The position numbers were made by a program, and so were the translations under genes. Shown here piece after piece: positions 33,854 through 43,528 of a stretch of 64,000 nt of DNA. Origin of the DNA: UBA7803 sp041690675 (GTDB lineage Bacteria > Pseudomonadota > Gammaproteobacteria > Pseudomonadales > Azotimanducaceae); NCBI GenBank assembly GCA_041690675.1, contig JAWLGU010000003.1, positions 1 to 64,000 of the forward strand, given 5' to 3'. A model generated the notes under the pieces. It did no database searches. It was not told the DNA's origin and saw only the letters and a program-made list of their open reading frames with translations. The stretch's first letter is position 1; each line of letters opens with the position of its first letter.

Positions 33854-35809
33854 ATGTCGCTCGAGCACGTTCTCGAGCCGATCACGATCCACGGGGTCGA
33901 GGTCAGAAACCGGGTCGTGCGCACGGCGCATGGCACGAGCATGGGCTATGGGGATCTGTCTGACGACCTGATCGCATACCACGAAGCCCGTGCCCGCGGA
34001 GGGGTGGGTCTGTCGGTGCTCGAGGCCTCCAGCGTGCACTGGAGCGGGCCGATGACCCTGCACGCCTGGGACGACGCAGTCATCCCCCGATACCGGAAGC
34101 TCATGCAGCGCATCGCGCCGCACGGCATGCGCGTGTTCCTGCAGATCAACCACATGGGTCTGTTCGGTGGCGCGCCCTGGCAGCGGCCCTGGTCCGCTTC
34201 CGAAGTGCCTGTGCCCATCTCGCCCATGCTCGCCCATGCCATGACCAGGGACGAAATCGCTGAGCTGGTGGATGCCTTCGCCCAGGCTGCGCGGCGGGCC
34301 CGGGAGGGAGGACTGGACGGCATCGAGGTGCATGCCGCGCATGGTTACCTGCTTCAGCAGTTCATCTCGCCCGAGTACAACAAGCGGGAGGACGAGTATG
34401 GCGGAAACTTCGAGAATCGCATGCGCTTCTATCTCGAGGTGCTGCGAGCCGTGCGCGCTGCGGTAGGGGCCGACTTCGTCGTCGGTACCCGGGTGGGACC
34501 ACATGACTTCCCGGGGGGACTCAACGTCGCGGAGCACGTGGACATCGTGCGCAGGGTGCTGGAGGACGGCGTCATCGACTATCTCAACGTGTCCCACGGC
34601 AGCGCACTCAACAGTCACAAGATCATCGGCGCCATGCACGAGGCGACGGGCTACGAGCTGCCGTTCAGCAGGCAGATCACCTGCCTTACGGATCTTCCCA
34701 CCATCGTCACCGGCCGTTTCCTCACTCTGGCGCAGGCGGATGAGGTCATCGCCGCAGGTGACGCCGACATGGTGGGGATGACCCGCGCCCACATCGCCGA
34801 TCCGGACCTGGTGCGCAAGACCATGGACGGGCGCGCCAGCGAGGTCCGTCCCTGCATCGGCTGCAACCAGGGGTGCGTTGGCGGTCTGGCGCAGGGCCGT
34901 GTCGGTTGCGCGGTGAACCCTGCGGTCGGTGAAGAGCTACGAGCTGGCGAAACCCTCCTGGACCCTGTGAGCATACCCCGGCGCGTGCTGGTCGTCGGCG
35001 GGGGAGCGTCCGGAATGGAAGCAGCGCGCGTTGCGGCGTTGCGCGGTCACCACGTGACGCTGGCCGAGGCTACGGAGCAGCTCGGAGGAATGCTCAACGC
35101 AGCACGGCTGGCACCGCATCATGACTCGATCGGCCGCATTGCCGATTGGCTCGCGGCGGAGATAGCGCGTCTCGGAGTCACGATCCGGCTCGGCTCGGCA
35201 GTGACCGAGGAGTTCCTGCGGGAGGCGGCGCCAGAGGCGGTGATTCTGGCAACCGGCGCCACGCCGCCCATGGACGGACGTATCCGCGCGCTCACCGAGC
35301 ACGTGCCGCAGGGCGTGGATCGCCCCCATGTGGTATCGGCAGCGACGCTGCTGACCGGGCAGCACGAAGTCATTGGCCCGTCGGCGCTGGTGTTCGACGA
35401 CGTCGGTGGCTACGAAGCCATCGGTGCCGCCGAGTTTCTCGTGGAGCAGGGTGTTCGAGTGACCTTCGTCACGACCCGCGACGGATTTGCGCCGCTCATG
35501 GCCCCCATTGGGGTAGCACGGCCGGCCTTCGAGCGCCTGTCGGCTGGCGGCCGTTTCCGCCTGATCACCCGGGGCTACGTGAGCCGTATCGGCAATGCAG
35601 ATGTCGAGGTCGCATCGCTGGACGCCTGGCCGGAGCTGACGGTGGCGGCGGAGACCGTCGTGCTGGTGACGCCGGGCCGGCCGAACGACGACTTGCTGGC
35701 GGCTGCGGAAGGGCTCGGAGTCCCGGTCACCGTCGTCGGTGACGCGCGGGCCCCGGAGTTCCTGCCCGCGGCCATTGCCAGCGGTCACGCCGCCGGGCGC
35801 GCGCTTTGA
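33854..35809 (+). CDS. FadH/OYE-type FMN-FeS-FAD oxidoreductase (2,4-dienoyl-CoA reductase-like)
   Basis: 651 residues from ATG 33854. The N-terminal 330 residues form an OYE TIM barrel (VRTAHGTSMGYGDLSDDLI, VHAAHGYLLQQFISPEYN). Four cysteines (334, 337, 341, 353 in RPCIGCNQGC...GC) bind a [4Fe-4S] cluster. A C-terminal NAD(P)/FAD module begins with RVLVVGGGASGMEAARVA. This layout matches 2,4-dienoyl-CoA reductase, trimethylamine dehydrogenase and BaiCD-type steroid enone reductases. It likely reduces an enone or dienoyl intermediate. Confidence 0.92.
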   Translation: MSLEHVLEPITIHGVEVRNRVVRTAHGTSMGYGDLSDDLIAYHEARARGGVGLSVLEASSVHWSGPMTLHAWDDAVIPRYRKLMQRIAPHGMRVFLQINHMGLFGGAPWQRPWSASEVPVPISPMLAHAMTRDEIAELVDAFAQAARRAREGGLDGIEVHAAHGYLLQQFISPEYNKREDEYGGNFENRMRFYLEVLRAVRAAVGADFVVGTRVGPHDFPGGLNVAEHVDIVRRVLEDGVIDYLNVSHGSALNSHKIIGAMHEATGYELPFSRQITCLTDLPTIVTGRFLTLAQADEVIAAGDADMVGMTRAHIADPDLVRKTMDGRASEVRPCIGCNQGCVGGLAQGRVGCAVNPAVGEELRAGETLLDPVSIPRRVLVVGGGASGMEAARVAALRGHHVTLAEATEQLGGMLNAARLAPHHDSIGRIADWLAAEIARLGVTIRLGSAVTEEFLREAAPEAVILATGATPPMDGRIRALTEHVPQGVDRPHVVSAATLLTGQHEVIGPSALVFDDVGGYEAIGAAEFLVEQGVRVTFVTTRDGFAPLMAPIGVARPAFERLSAGGRFRLITRGYVSRIGNADVEVASLDAWPELTVAAETVVLVTPGRPNDDLLAAAEGLGVPVTVVGDARAPEFLPAAIASGHAAGRAL

Positions 35810-37200
35810 GCAGTCGCGGCGGCAAGGCGGCCGTTGCGCCGACGGGTTCTGCCGTACCATCGCCTGCCCCGGCAGAGAAGCTTGTCGGCGTGCCTTATCC
35901 ACGGCCGCTGTACGCCTGGAGCGTGGTGGCAGCGCTGGTGCTGGCGGCCATCATCTCTTTCATCGATCGGCAGATCGTGGCCATCGTGGTCGATCCGATG
36001 AAGGAGGATCTCGGGGTCGGTGACGCGGAGATCGGCTGGCTGTACGGGGTATTCGCCGTGTTCTATGCCATAGCCGCGCTGCCGATCGCGTGGCTGGCAG
36101 ACAACCGCAGCCGCAAGCACATCATTGCGGCGGGCGTCTTCGTCTGGTCGCTGATGACAATGGCGTGCGGGTTGTCGCGCAGTTTCTGGCACGTGCTGCT
36201 GGCCCGCATCGGCGTTGGCGTGGGGGAGGCGACCCTGACGCCGGCCACCACGTCACTGGTCGGTGACTATTTTCCCAGAGCGCAGATCCCCCTCGCGCTC
36301 AGCGTCTACCAGACCGGTGCGATCATGGGCTCGGGGATCGCCTTCATCATCGGTGGGACCGTCCTCGATGTCGTGCAGCATGCCGATCCTTGGGTTCTAC
36401 CGATGATCGGCGAGCTCCGGTCCTGGCAGCAGACGTTCCTGCTGGTGGGCGCGCCGGGGCTGGTGCTGGCGCTGTCATTTCTCCTGCTGCGCGAGCCGGT
36501 CCGGCGCGTGCAACCCGGCAACGGCCCCGCCCGGGCATCCTTCACGGAGGTGATCCGCTTCTACCGGAAGAACACCGCCACGCTGTTGTTGCACCACCTC
36601 GGTTTCCTGTCGCTTGCGCTGATGGGGTATGCGTTCGTGTTCTGGACCGTGTCGTTCTTCGTTCGAGTGCATGGGTACCAGGCGTCTGCGGCGTCGCAGC
36701 TATTCGGCTGGATATTCCTGGTGACGGGACCCGCGGGACCGATCCTGGTGGCGCTCTACGCGGGCTGGCTGTCCAGGCGCGGCCGGGCCGACGCCAACAT
36801 CATTGCCGGGATGATGGCGGGGCTGTTGGCGATTCCCGTCATCATCGCCATCCAGTTCGTTCCAGACGCGGCGTGGGCCTTCGTGCTCTACGTGCCGGCC
36901 ATGATACTGGTGAACGCGCCGTTCGGAATCGCGGCCGGATCGCTGCCGGTCATCACGCCGGTGCGGCTCCGCGCTCAGGTAGCGGCGGTATACATGCTCG
37001 TGGTTTCCGTGGGCATGATGCTCGGCCCGCCGCTGGCGGGAATCTTCAACGAGCGCATCTTTCCCCAGGCGGAGGGGGTGCGTTATTCCCTGATCACCCT
37101 CACGGGCATCTTCGGTGCGCTGGGCGTGGTGCTCCTGTGGGCCGGGCGGCGGCCATACGGTATCAGCCTTCGGCGTGCCGAGGCGGAGGCTGAGGGATGA
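35806..37200 (+). CDS. MFS transporter, spinster-like
   Basis: 464 residues from TTG 35806, overlapping the preceding stop by 4 bases; a polar N-terminal tail of about 38 residues precedes TM1. Typical features are FIDRQIVAIVVDPMKEDLG at the end of TM1, the loop LADNRSRKHII, and GVGVGEATLTPATTSLVGDYF. Twelve TM segments are visible. The family exports or imports lipophilic molecules. A second member is at 47891. It is probably the transporter of the flavoprotein operon. Confidence 0.88.
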   Translation: MSSRGGKAAVAPTGSAVPSPAPAEKLVGVPYPRPLYAWSVVAALVLAAIISFIDRQIVAIVVDPMKEDLGVGDAEIGWLYGVFAVFYAIAALPIAWLADNRSRKHIIAAGVFVWSLMTMACGLSRSFWHVLLARIGVGVGEATLTPATTSLVGDYFPRAQIPLALSVYQTGAIMGSGIAFIIGGTVLDVVQHADPWVLPMIGELRSWQQTFLLVGAPGLVLALSFLLLREPVRRVQPGNGPARASFTEVIRFYRKNTATLLLHHLGFLSLALMGYAFVFWTVSFFVRVHGYQASAASQLFGWIFLVTGPAGPILVALYAGWLSRRGRADANIIAGMMAGLLAIPVIIAIQFVPDAAWAFVLYVPAMILVNAPFGIAAGSLPVITPVRLRAQVAAVYMLVVSVGMMLGPPLAGIFNERIFPQAEGVRYSLITLTGIFGALGVVLLWAGRRPYGISLRRAEAEAEG

Positions 37201-38088
37201 TCAGCGCTGCTCCGGAACGCGCGGCGGCCGGTATATGGGCAGCGGCTCGATGTGCCGGTAGTGCGCGTCGAGCTCCTCGACCGACCACGGCTGATCGCGG
37301 AACGTGACGTGACGCTCTTCGGGATGTGCCCACAGGGCGGTCTTGCGGCCATTGAAGGTCATGCATTGGCCGTTGAAGCGGGAGGCGCCGTCACTGGCCA
37401 GCCACACCAGGCCCTGCGCCACCTCCTCGGGCTGGCCGAACCCCATCTCCACCGGCGCGGGCGCCTCGCGGCCCTCGTCGCTGGCAGCGGCCCGGGCGCG
37501 CTCGAACACGACCTGCGTCATGTCCGTCTCGGCGATGGGCCAGAAGGCGTTGGTGCGGATGCCGAAGCGGGTGAGCTCGAGCACTGCGGTCCGCAGCAGT
37601 CCCATCATGCCTTCTTTTGCGGCAGCGTAATTGCCCTGGCCGAAGCCGCCCACCAGACCGGATCCGGACACAACCTGGATGATGTGGCCACCGCGCTCGC
37701 GCATGGCCAAAGCGGCGTGCTTGGTGCACGCAAAGGCGCCGCGCAGATGCACGGCGATTACCGCATCGAAGTCCTCCACGGACATCTTCATGATGGTGCG
37801 GTCGCGGACGATACCGGCGTTGTTCACCATGACGTCGATGCCGCCGAAGCGGTCCACGCAGCCCTGCACGAGCGCGCGGCATACCGGCTCCTCGGCCACG
37901 GAACCGGCGATCGCCAGCACCTCGCCTCCGACGGAGCGGATGGCGTCTTCAACCTCGGCCAGGGCTTCGCGGTTGGTGCCGTTGATCACCACTCGGGCGC
38001 CGGCGGCCGCGCTGGCGATGGCGAAAGCACGGCCGAGGCCGCGGGAGGATCCGGTGATGACCATGCGCTTGCCGCTTAGAATCGACAC
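37201..38088 (-). CDS. SDR family oxidoreductase
   Basis: 295 residues, with TGSSRGLGRA, NNAGIV, the catalytic YAAAK and a long C-terminal extension (from about 245 on: FNGRKTALWAHPEERHVTFRDQPW). The extension resembles the multifunctional hydroxyacyl-CoA dehydrogenase-type SDRs. Its stop directly abuts the stop of the convergent MFS gene. The start faces another SDR at 38225. Confidence 0.89.
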   Translation of the reverse strand: MSILSGKRMVITGSSRGLGRAFAIASAAAGARVVINGTNREALAEVEDAIRSVGGEVLAIAGSVAEEPVCRALVQGCVDRFGGIDVMVNNAGIVRDRTIMKMSVEDFDAVIAVHLRGAFACTKHAALAMRERGGHIIQVVSGSGLVGGFGQGNYAAAKEGMMGLLRTAVLELTRFGIRTNAFWPIAETDMTQVVFERARAAASDEGREAPAPVEMGFGQPEEVAQGLVWLASDGASRFNGQCMTFNGRKTALWAHPEERHVTFRDQPWSVEELDAHYRHIEPLPIYRPPRVPEQR

Positions 38089-38224
38089 GCTGACTGTCTC
38101 CGTTACGACGGTCGGTGCACCCTACTGGCGCCGTGTCGGCAATGCAATGGCAGCAGGTTTCCGGCGGGTGTTCACCAGCCAAACCTGAAACAATAGTTCA
38201 TCCACGAGAGAGGAGAGAGAGATC

Positions 38225-39010
38225 ATGCAGTTCAGCGGTCTCGACGGCAAAGTGGCAGTGATCACCGGGGGCACCCGCGGCATCGGCAGGGGAACTGCCG
38301 AAGCGCTCATCGCCGAAGGAGTACGCGTGGTGCTGAGCGGGCGCTCGGAGGAGAAGGGCCGTCAGGCCCTGGAGGAGATGGCAGCCGGCGACGCGGCGCG
38401 TTTCGTCGCCGGTGACGTGCGGGTACAGCGCGACGTGGAGGGGCTGATCGACGCCGCCGTCGCTCATTACGGCCGCGTAGACATCCTGGTCAACAACGCC
38501 GGCGGCTCGTCCGGGTTCGCGCCTGTGGCCGAACTCAGCGATGACGCCTGGAACGAGGCCTTGAACTGGATGCTGAACGCGACGTTCTGGGCCACGCGGC
38601 GCGCGCTCCGCGACATGATTCCGCGTCGGTGGGGTCGCATCATCAACATATCCTCTGTCGAGGGCAAACGGGTCAACAAGGCTTCGGTGGCACACTACGT
38701 GACCAACAAGCATGCCATACATGGTTTGACCAAGGCGGTAGCGTTCGAATACGGGCCCATTGGCATCACCTGCAACGCCATCTGCCCTGGCGCCGTGGAA
38801 ACCGATCTCATGAAGGTGAGTGGCCCCGCGGCTGCGGAAGCGGCAGGGATCACCTACGAGCAGTTTCTCGACGCCTACGCCCAGGAAGCCGCGATCAAGC
38901 GCCTGAACACCGTGGAGGAGCTCGCCGCCATGGCCGTTCTGCTTGCCTCGGAGCAGGGCGGCGGCATCACCGGCGCGCTGCTGGACGTCAACGGTGGCAC
39001 CGTCCTTTAA
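38225..39010 (+). CDS. SDR family oxidoreductase
   Basis: 261 residues from ATG 38225, after a purine-rich GAGAGGAGAGAG RBS. TGGTRGIGRG, NNAGGSSG, the Ser strand INISSVEGK and catalytic YVTNK are present. The segment GITYEQFLDAYAQEAAIKR resembles 3-hydroxybutyrate/2-hydroxycyclohexane-type dehydrogenases. It is divergent from the SDR at 37201 and convergent with the TonB receptor. Confidence 0.9.
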   Translation: MQFSGLDGKVAVITGGTRGIGRGTAEALIAEGVRVVLSGRSEEKGRQALEEMAAGDAARFVAGDVRVQRDVEGLIDAAVAHYGRVDILVNNAGGSSGFAPVAELSDDAWNEALNWMLNATFWATRRALRDMIPRRWGRIINISSVEGKRVNKASVAHYVTNKHAIHGLTKAVAFEYGPIGITCNAICPGAVETDLMKVSGPAAAEAAGITYEQFLDAYAQEAAIKRLNTVEELAAMAVLLASEQGGGITGALLDVNGGTVL

Positions 39011-39079
39011 CAGAACGACGCGGCGGGTTTCGCTGAGCCAGCGATGGCGGCCGTCGCGTCGAGGCATCCTGCGGCCTCG

Positions 39080-41557
39080 TCACTCCAGACGATAGGTCAC
39101 CTGAGCCGTGACGAGCCGGGGCAGGCCGATCTGTCCGGTCAGATCACCCACGGAACCGAGCGGCTTGTCCTGAATGCTGGTCACGTAGATCTCGTTCGCG
39201 CAGTTCGAGCAGATGAGCGCGAAGGTCCAGGGGCCGCCCGGCTGATAGAGCCGCGCCGCCAGGTTGCTGACGGTGCGCGACGGCGTGTCCGTGTTCGGCT
39301 GGCGCCGGGTCTTCCGGCCTTCGTCGTGCCAGATTACGTCTGCCGTCAGCTCCATCCCCCAGTCGTGGAGGATCGGTCGGACGTAGGTGAGTCCGAAGTT
39401 GATCTGCACCGGTGGACCGCCGAACTTCTCTCCCGAGAGGTCTTGCACCAGCGCACCGTCCGCCCGCTGATAGCAACCGGGCGGGCCGGAGCCTACCGGC
39501 TGACCGGTGTAGCACTGAGCGTCCTCGAACTCGTCGAACTCCAGGTTCGTAGAGAGCGCGCCGAGCCGGAGCTGCAGCGCCTCGGTGGCCTGGAAGGCAC
39601 CTTGCACCTCGATGCCCTCGTTGGTGGCCACCGCTGCGTTCTGAGTCGAGAACGTGGTGGTGACGGGATCGAACACCGCTACCTGCAGATCCTTGTATTC
39701 GTACGTATACACGGAGATGTCGCCGCGGAGACGATTGTCGAACCAGGCCCCCTTCAGGCCGATCTCGAAACCTTCCACCTCGGTTTCCTCGAACACGAAG
39801 TAGTCGTCGATCACGGACTGGGGCGCACGGGACAGATCGGGCACCGTGCCGGGATTGGAGATGCCGAAAGACTGGAATCCGGTCTTGTAGGCCGCGTACA
39901 CCAGCATGTCTTCGCCGGGGTGCCAGGATAGTGTCAGCTCCGGAGAGGTGTTCTCCGATTCCCCCTCCGGCGCATAGAACACGCCACCGGGCGAGAACCC
40001 GAGGCCGCGCTCGTAGAGGTTTCCTCCGAAGGAGTCGCGTTGCTCGTCCGTATAGCGCACGCCGCCGGAGAGCGACCAGCGCTCGGAGAAGCGATAGTCG
40101 AAGCTGCCGAACACGGACCAGCTCCGGATGTCGTTGTCCCAGCGCTGGTGATAGTTCAGGAAAGACCCTTGATAGGGCCCCGGCTCAGGATTCGGCATGA
40201 AGCCTGGCGGATAGAAGACCTGGGGCAGTATCTGCACGGGTGCGTCCAGATCCCGGTTCATATCCTCGTAGAACCCGCCCACCATGAAGTTGAACGGGCC
40301 GTCGAAGTTCGACTGCGCCCGTAGCTCCTGGGTCCAGCTTTCACCCGACTCCCCCTGCTTGGAGATGACCACCGCGTAGCTGGTGTAGTCGTAGTTCGTG
40401 TACTCCCGGTGCCGGTAGTTCCAATGCCCCGTGAGCGACGTCAGGGAGATCCGTCCCAGATCCAGGTTCATCTCAAGAGTCTGGATCTCGTTGGTCATGC
40501 GGTTGAAGAACCTGGAGTCCGCGTTGATGTCGGGGTGAGCGTCGGCCACAGCGGCCGGCGGCAACGCACCGTTGCGTCTCAGGCGCGGCCCGCTGGTGCA
40601 GGTCTGGGTGGGATCGGGCACCACCCCGGCAAACGTAGGATGGCTGCCGACACCCGCGCCACAGGCGTAGAGCACGGTGAGACCCGCGTCGTTCTGCTTG
40701 GTGTAGGAGCGGAACACTTTCAGGGTGGCATCGAAATTGTCGGTGGGTTGCCACACCCCGGTCACACGAACGACGCTCTGCTTCTGCTGCGGAAACTCGT
40801 CGTAGGAAGCGCCACGGGTGGGCAGCGCGTCGAAGTACAGCGGGTTCGGGTCGATGGGCGCCGCGGAATTCTCGAGGTAGCCGCCCTGCATGTCCTGGCC
40901 GCGGGCCGCGATGCGGAATGCCAGATGATCGCCCACGGGCACGGAGAGAGCGGCCTCCATCACGGGGTCCTCGGTCTCGAACTCGTAGCTCCCGGTGAGG
41001 AAGCCTTCCATCCGGCCTCCGACCTCCGGTGTCACGCTGGTGACGGCGATCACCCCGGCTGGGCTGTTCTTGCCGAAGAACAGCGCTTGTGGTCCTTTCA
41101 GTACCTCGACCGCCGCCACGTCGAAGAAGCCCACGTCGAGAACGTGACCGCGCGTGAACGACATCCCGTCAAGAACCAGGGACACCGGCTGGTCGGCGCC
41201 ATAGTCTACCGCCAGGCTGCCGACGTTGCGGATGAATATGGCGCCGCCGTTGCCGCCGCCGGCCGCATGGGAGATCTGCACGCCCGGCATGCGCGTGGTG
41301 AGCTGGGCCAGGTCCCGGGTGTGGTACCGCTCCACCTCTTCCTGGGTCAGCGCCGATACCGACACGGGCGTATCGATGAGACGCTCCTCCCGTTTTCGCG
41401 CGGTGACTACCACCTCTTCGATTACCCCCCGCGCGCGGGCGGCCTGCTCCGCGGCCACTGGCGCGGCCGCCAGCAACATTCCCATGGTTGCCGCGAGCGC
41501 GGCGCCCCCGGCAGTCAGCGCACACAGCCGTCGCGAGTCTCTGTTCCGTCTACGCAT
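39080..41557 (-). CDS. TonB-dependent receptor
   Basis: 825 residues. A signal peptide (GGAALAATMGMLLAAAPVAA) precedes a plug domain that starts VIEEVVVTARKREERLIDTPVSVSAL and runs through LFFGKNSPAGVIAVTS; a 22-strand-type barrel ends in TAQVTYRLE, with the terminal aromatic-x-aromatic-like motif. Receptors of this sphingomonad/gammaproteobacterial type take up hydrophobic carbon sources as well as siderophores. Neighbouring MFS and VOC genes on the same strand favour a carbon substrate (inference). Confidence 0.94.
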   Translation of the reverse strand: MRRRNRDSRRLCALTAGGAALAATMGMLLAAAPVAAEQAARARGVIEEVVVTARKREERLIDTPVSVSALTQEEVERYHTRDLAQLTTRMPGVQISHAAGGGNGGAIFIRNVGSLAVDYGADQPVSLVLDGMSFTRGHVLDVGFFDVAAVEVLKGPQALFFGKNSPAGVIAVTSVTPEVGGRMEGFLTGSYEFETEDPVMEAALSVPVGDHLAFRIAARGQDMQGGYLENSAAPIDPNPLYFDALPTRGASYDEFPQQKQSVVRVTGVWQPTDNFDATLKVFRSYTKQNDAGLTVLYACGAGVGSHPTFAGVVPDPTQTCTSGPRLRRNGALPPAAVADAHPDINADSRFFNRMTNEIQTLEMNLDLGRISLTSLTGHWNYRHREYTNYDYTSYAVVISKQGESGESWTQELRAQSNFDGPFNFMVGGFYEDMNRDLDAPVQILPQVFYPPGFMPNPEPGPYQGSFLNYHQRWDNDIRSWSVFGSFDYRFSERWSLSGGVRYTDEQRDSFGGNLYERGLGFSPGGVFYAPEGESENTSPELTLSWHPGEDMLVYAAYKTGFQSFGISNPGTVPDLSRAPQSVIDDYFVFEETEVEGFEIGLKGAWFDNRLRGDISVYTYEYKDLQVAVFDPVTTTFSTQNAAVATNEGIEVQGAFQATEALQLRLGALSTNLEFDEFEDAQCYTGQPVGSGPPGCYQRADGALVQDLSGEKFGGPPVQINFGLTYVRPILHDWGMELTADVIWHDEGRKTRRQPNTDTPSRTVSNLAARLYQPGGPWTFALICSNCANEIYVTSIQDKPLGSVGDLTGQIGLPRLVTAQVTYRLE

Positions 41558-41688
41558 GATCCAGCCCCTCCCTCCGTTACGGATGCAGCGATGGCCATCA
41601 TTGATGACCCACGAGACGAACCTCCTTACGATTGATTACGGCGATGGCTTCCTGGCAGATGCGCGAGGACCGTCCTCTACGCGCCATG

Positions 41689-42213
41689 TCAGGGGCGAGC
41701 CTCGCGGATCAGGTCGGTGACGCCGTCCCATTCCTCGTGCATGCGTTTCCAGCCGTCGAACAGCTCGCGAATGACGGGGGCGTCACCGTGCAGCTCCACA
41801 TAGCACCCGAGATCCTTGCGGCAATCCATGTAGGCCACGTAGTCGCCGCCCCACAAGGTGCACGCCGTCTCGTAGCCGGCTTCGTTGAAGCGGCGCACCT
41901 CGCCGTTGACGTCCTCCACCAGTAGTCCGATGTGGTGGAATCCGTATTGACCCGGCGGGTACATGTCGCGGTAGATGGAAGGCGTGTCGTCGTGCTGAGC
42001 GATGAACTGGATGTGGGCGGGCCCGGCCTGGCCGAAAGCGTAGCTCACGTCCGCTTCCACCGGCTCCCCCAGGTAGCGGAAGTCCTCTGCCACATGATGC
42101 CGGACCACGTGAAACGGCCCCGCGCCGATCATCTCGTTCCATTTGCGGCAGGCCTCGTCTATGTCCTCGACGAAGTACGCGTACTGCCAGATCGGGTGTC
42201 GAATGATGCTCAT
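41689..42213 (-). CDS. VOC-family (glyoxalase-fold) protein
   Basis: 174 residues from ATG 42213. The fold is recognisable from WQYAYFVEDIDEACRKWNEM and GFHHIGLLVEDVNGEVRRF, two halves each with a putative metal His or Glu. It shares the unusual block ADVSYAFG...QHDDTPSIYRDMY...GFHH with the VOC protein at 54871, so they are paralogs. Possible roles are epimerase, lyase or ring-cleavage dioxygenase. It lies between the MFS and TonB receptor genes. Confidence 0.87.
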   Translation of the reverse strand: MSIIRHPIWQYAYFVEDIDEACRKWNEMIGAGPFHVVRHHVAEDFRYLGEPVEADVSYAFGQAGPAHIQFIAQHDDTPSIYRDMYPPGQYGFHHIGLLVEDVNGEVRRFNEAGYETACTLWGGDYVAYMDCRKDLGCYVELHGDAPVIRELFDGWKRMHEEWDGVTDLIREARP

Positions 42214-42279
42214 CTGTTCCTCCCTTCCCTTTGGCGCAAGTGCTACGGTGTCTCTCCCGAGCACGATCTCCCGACGCGG

Positions 42280-43512
42280 TCAGGCAACGGTCGCGCGCGG
42301 TGCCGGTCGCAGAAGCGCCATGGCAGCCGCAGCCGGAATCAACAACATCGCCATGATGAACCACGCGGCGTCGTAGCTGCCGGTGCTGTCGCGCAGGTAG
42401 CCCGCGAACCACGGTCCCAGTGCCGCGAGAGTGGTGAACGGGCCGATCATTCCCATGACCCGGCCGAACGCCGCCACCCCGAAGCGACTACTGACAGCGC
42501 TGGCGAGCAACGGCAGGAAGCCACCGGCAGCGGCGCCGAGCAGGGCGCAGGCCACGATCAGTTGCGGATATGTCACCCGGCCGCTCATGAGCGCGAAGGC
42601 TCCCACCAGCACGGCAACAGCGAGAAAAAACAGCCAGCGCAGATCCAGGCGATCGGCGAGGGCACCGAACAGCACCTTGGCACCGGCCATTACCAGGGCC
42701 ATGAGCGAAACCAGATAGGCCGCCGCGCGCGCATCGATGCCGTGATCACTGGTGTACGGCGCGAGGTTCTGCTGCGCCGCCCCGAAGGCAGTGGCCAGTG
42801 GCGTGAACGCGAGCACCAGCAGCCAGAATGGCCGGCTGCGCAGGAGCCCGAAGGTCTGCCACTCGCGGTCACCATCGGCGCGGCTCTGTGCGGCGGCGCT
42901 GCCACCGTTTGGCTCCCCCGCAATGCCGGCGTCTGCTGGTGAATTGCGGATCAGTAGCCACACCGGAGGGGCGATGACTACCAGAACCACGAGCGCCAGC
43001 ACGTCGTTGGCCTCACGCCAGCCCAAGCTCGCTTGCAGTGCGGTGACCAGCGGCGGCATGGTGAAGCCGCCGAGCGAGGTACCGACCGTGGAGATTCCGA
43101 TGGCGAGCCCGCGCCGCCGTGAGAACCATCGGGCCGCCAGGGTCTGGGCGGCAAGCGGGCCGGCCAGCAGCACGCCAGCCACCATGAGGCTGCCGTAGAC
43201 GACGATGAGCTGCCACATCGCGCTGGCGCGGGCCGCGAGGATCAGCGCCAGCGAAAGGCACAGCGCGCCGCTCATCACCAGCGCGCGAATGGACATCCGG
43301 TCCATGGCGCGCCCGGCCAGTGGTGCAATGGCGCCCATGGCAACCTGCAGGGTGAGGAACACGACCATGACCTCGCCACGCCCGACGCCGAACTCGGCCG
43401 TCCACGGGCTCACCCAGAACGTGAAGCAGTAGATGGCGATGCCGAATGACACCGCCTGAAACAGCATCCCGACTGCGAGGACGTTCCAACCGTGATACCA
43501 GGGCGTGGTCAC
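42280..43512 (-). CDS. MFS transporter
   Basis: 410 residues with 12 hydrophobic segments; the N-terminus TPWYHGWNVLAVGMLFQAVSFG and the loop RWFSRRRGLAIGIST are typical of the monocarboxylate/oxalate-formate-type MFS clade. It starts 16 bases from the end of the large TonB receptor gene, so outer- and inner-membrane uptake are encoded together. Cargo unknown. Confidence 0.9.
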   Translation of the reverse strand: MTTPWYHGWNVLAVGMLFQAVSFGIAIYCFTFWVSPWTAEFGVGRGEVMVVFLTLQVAMGAIAPLAGRAMDRMSIRALVMSGALCLSLALILAARASAMWQLIVVYGSLMVAGVLLAGPLAAQTLAARWFSRRRGLAIGISTVGTSLGGFTMPPLVTALQASLGWREANDVLALVVLVVIAPPVWLLIRNSPADAGIAGEPNGGSAAAQSRADGDREWQTFGLLRSRPFWLLVLAFTPLATAFGAAQQNLAPYTSDHGIDARAAAYLVSLMALVMAGAKVLFGALADRLDLRWLFFLAVAVLVGAFALMSGRVTYPQLIVACALLGAAAGGFLPLLASAVSSRFGVAAFGRVMGMIGPFTTLAALGPWFAGYLRDSTGSYDAAWFIMAMLLIPAAAAMALLRPAPRATVA

Positions 43513-43528
43513 GGGCGCTGGCCGGACC

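Noticed and set aside
41592..41613. CCATCA-TTGA-TGACCC upstream of the TonB receptor at 41557
   Set aside because: Inner arms match 9 of 12 but the flanks do not match; too weak to list as a site although the position is right.
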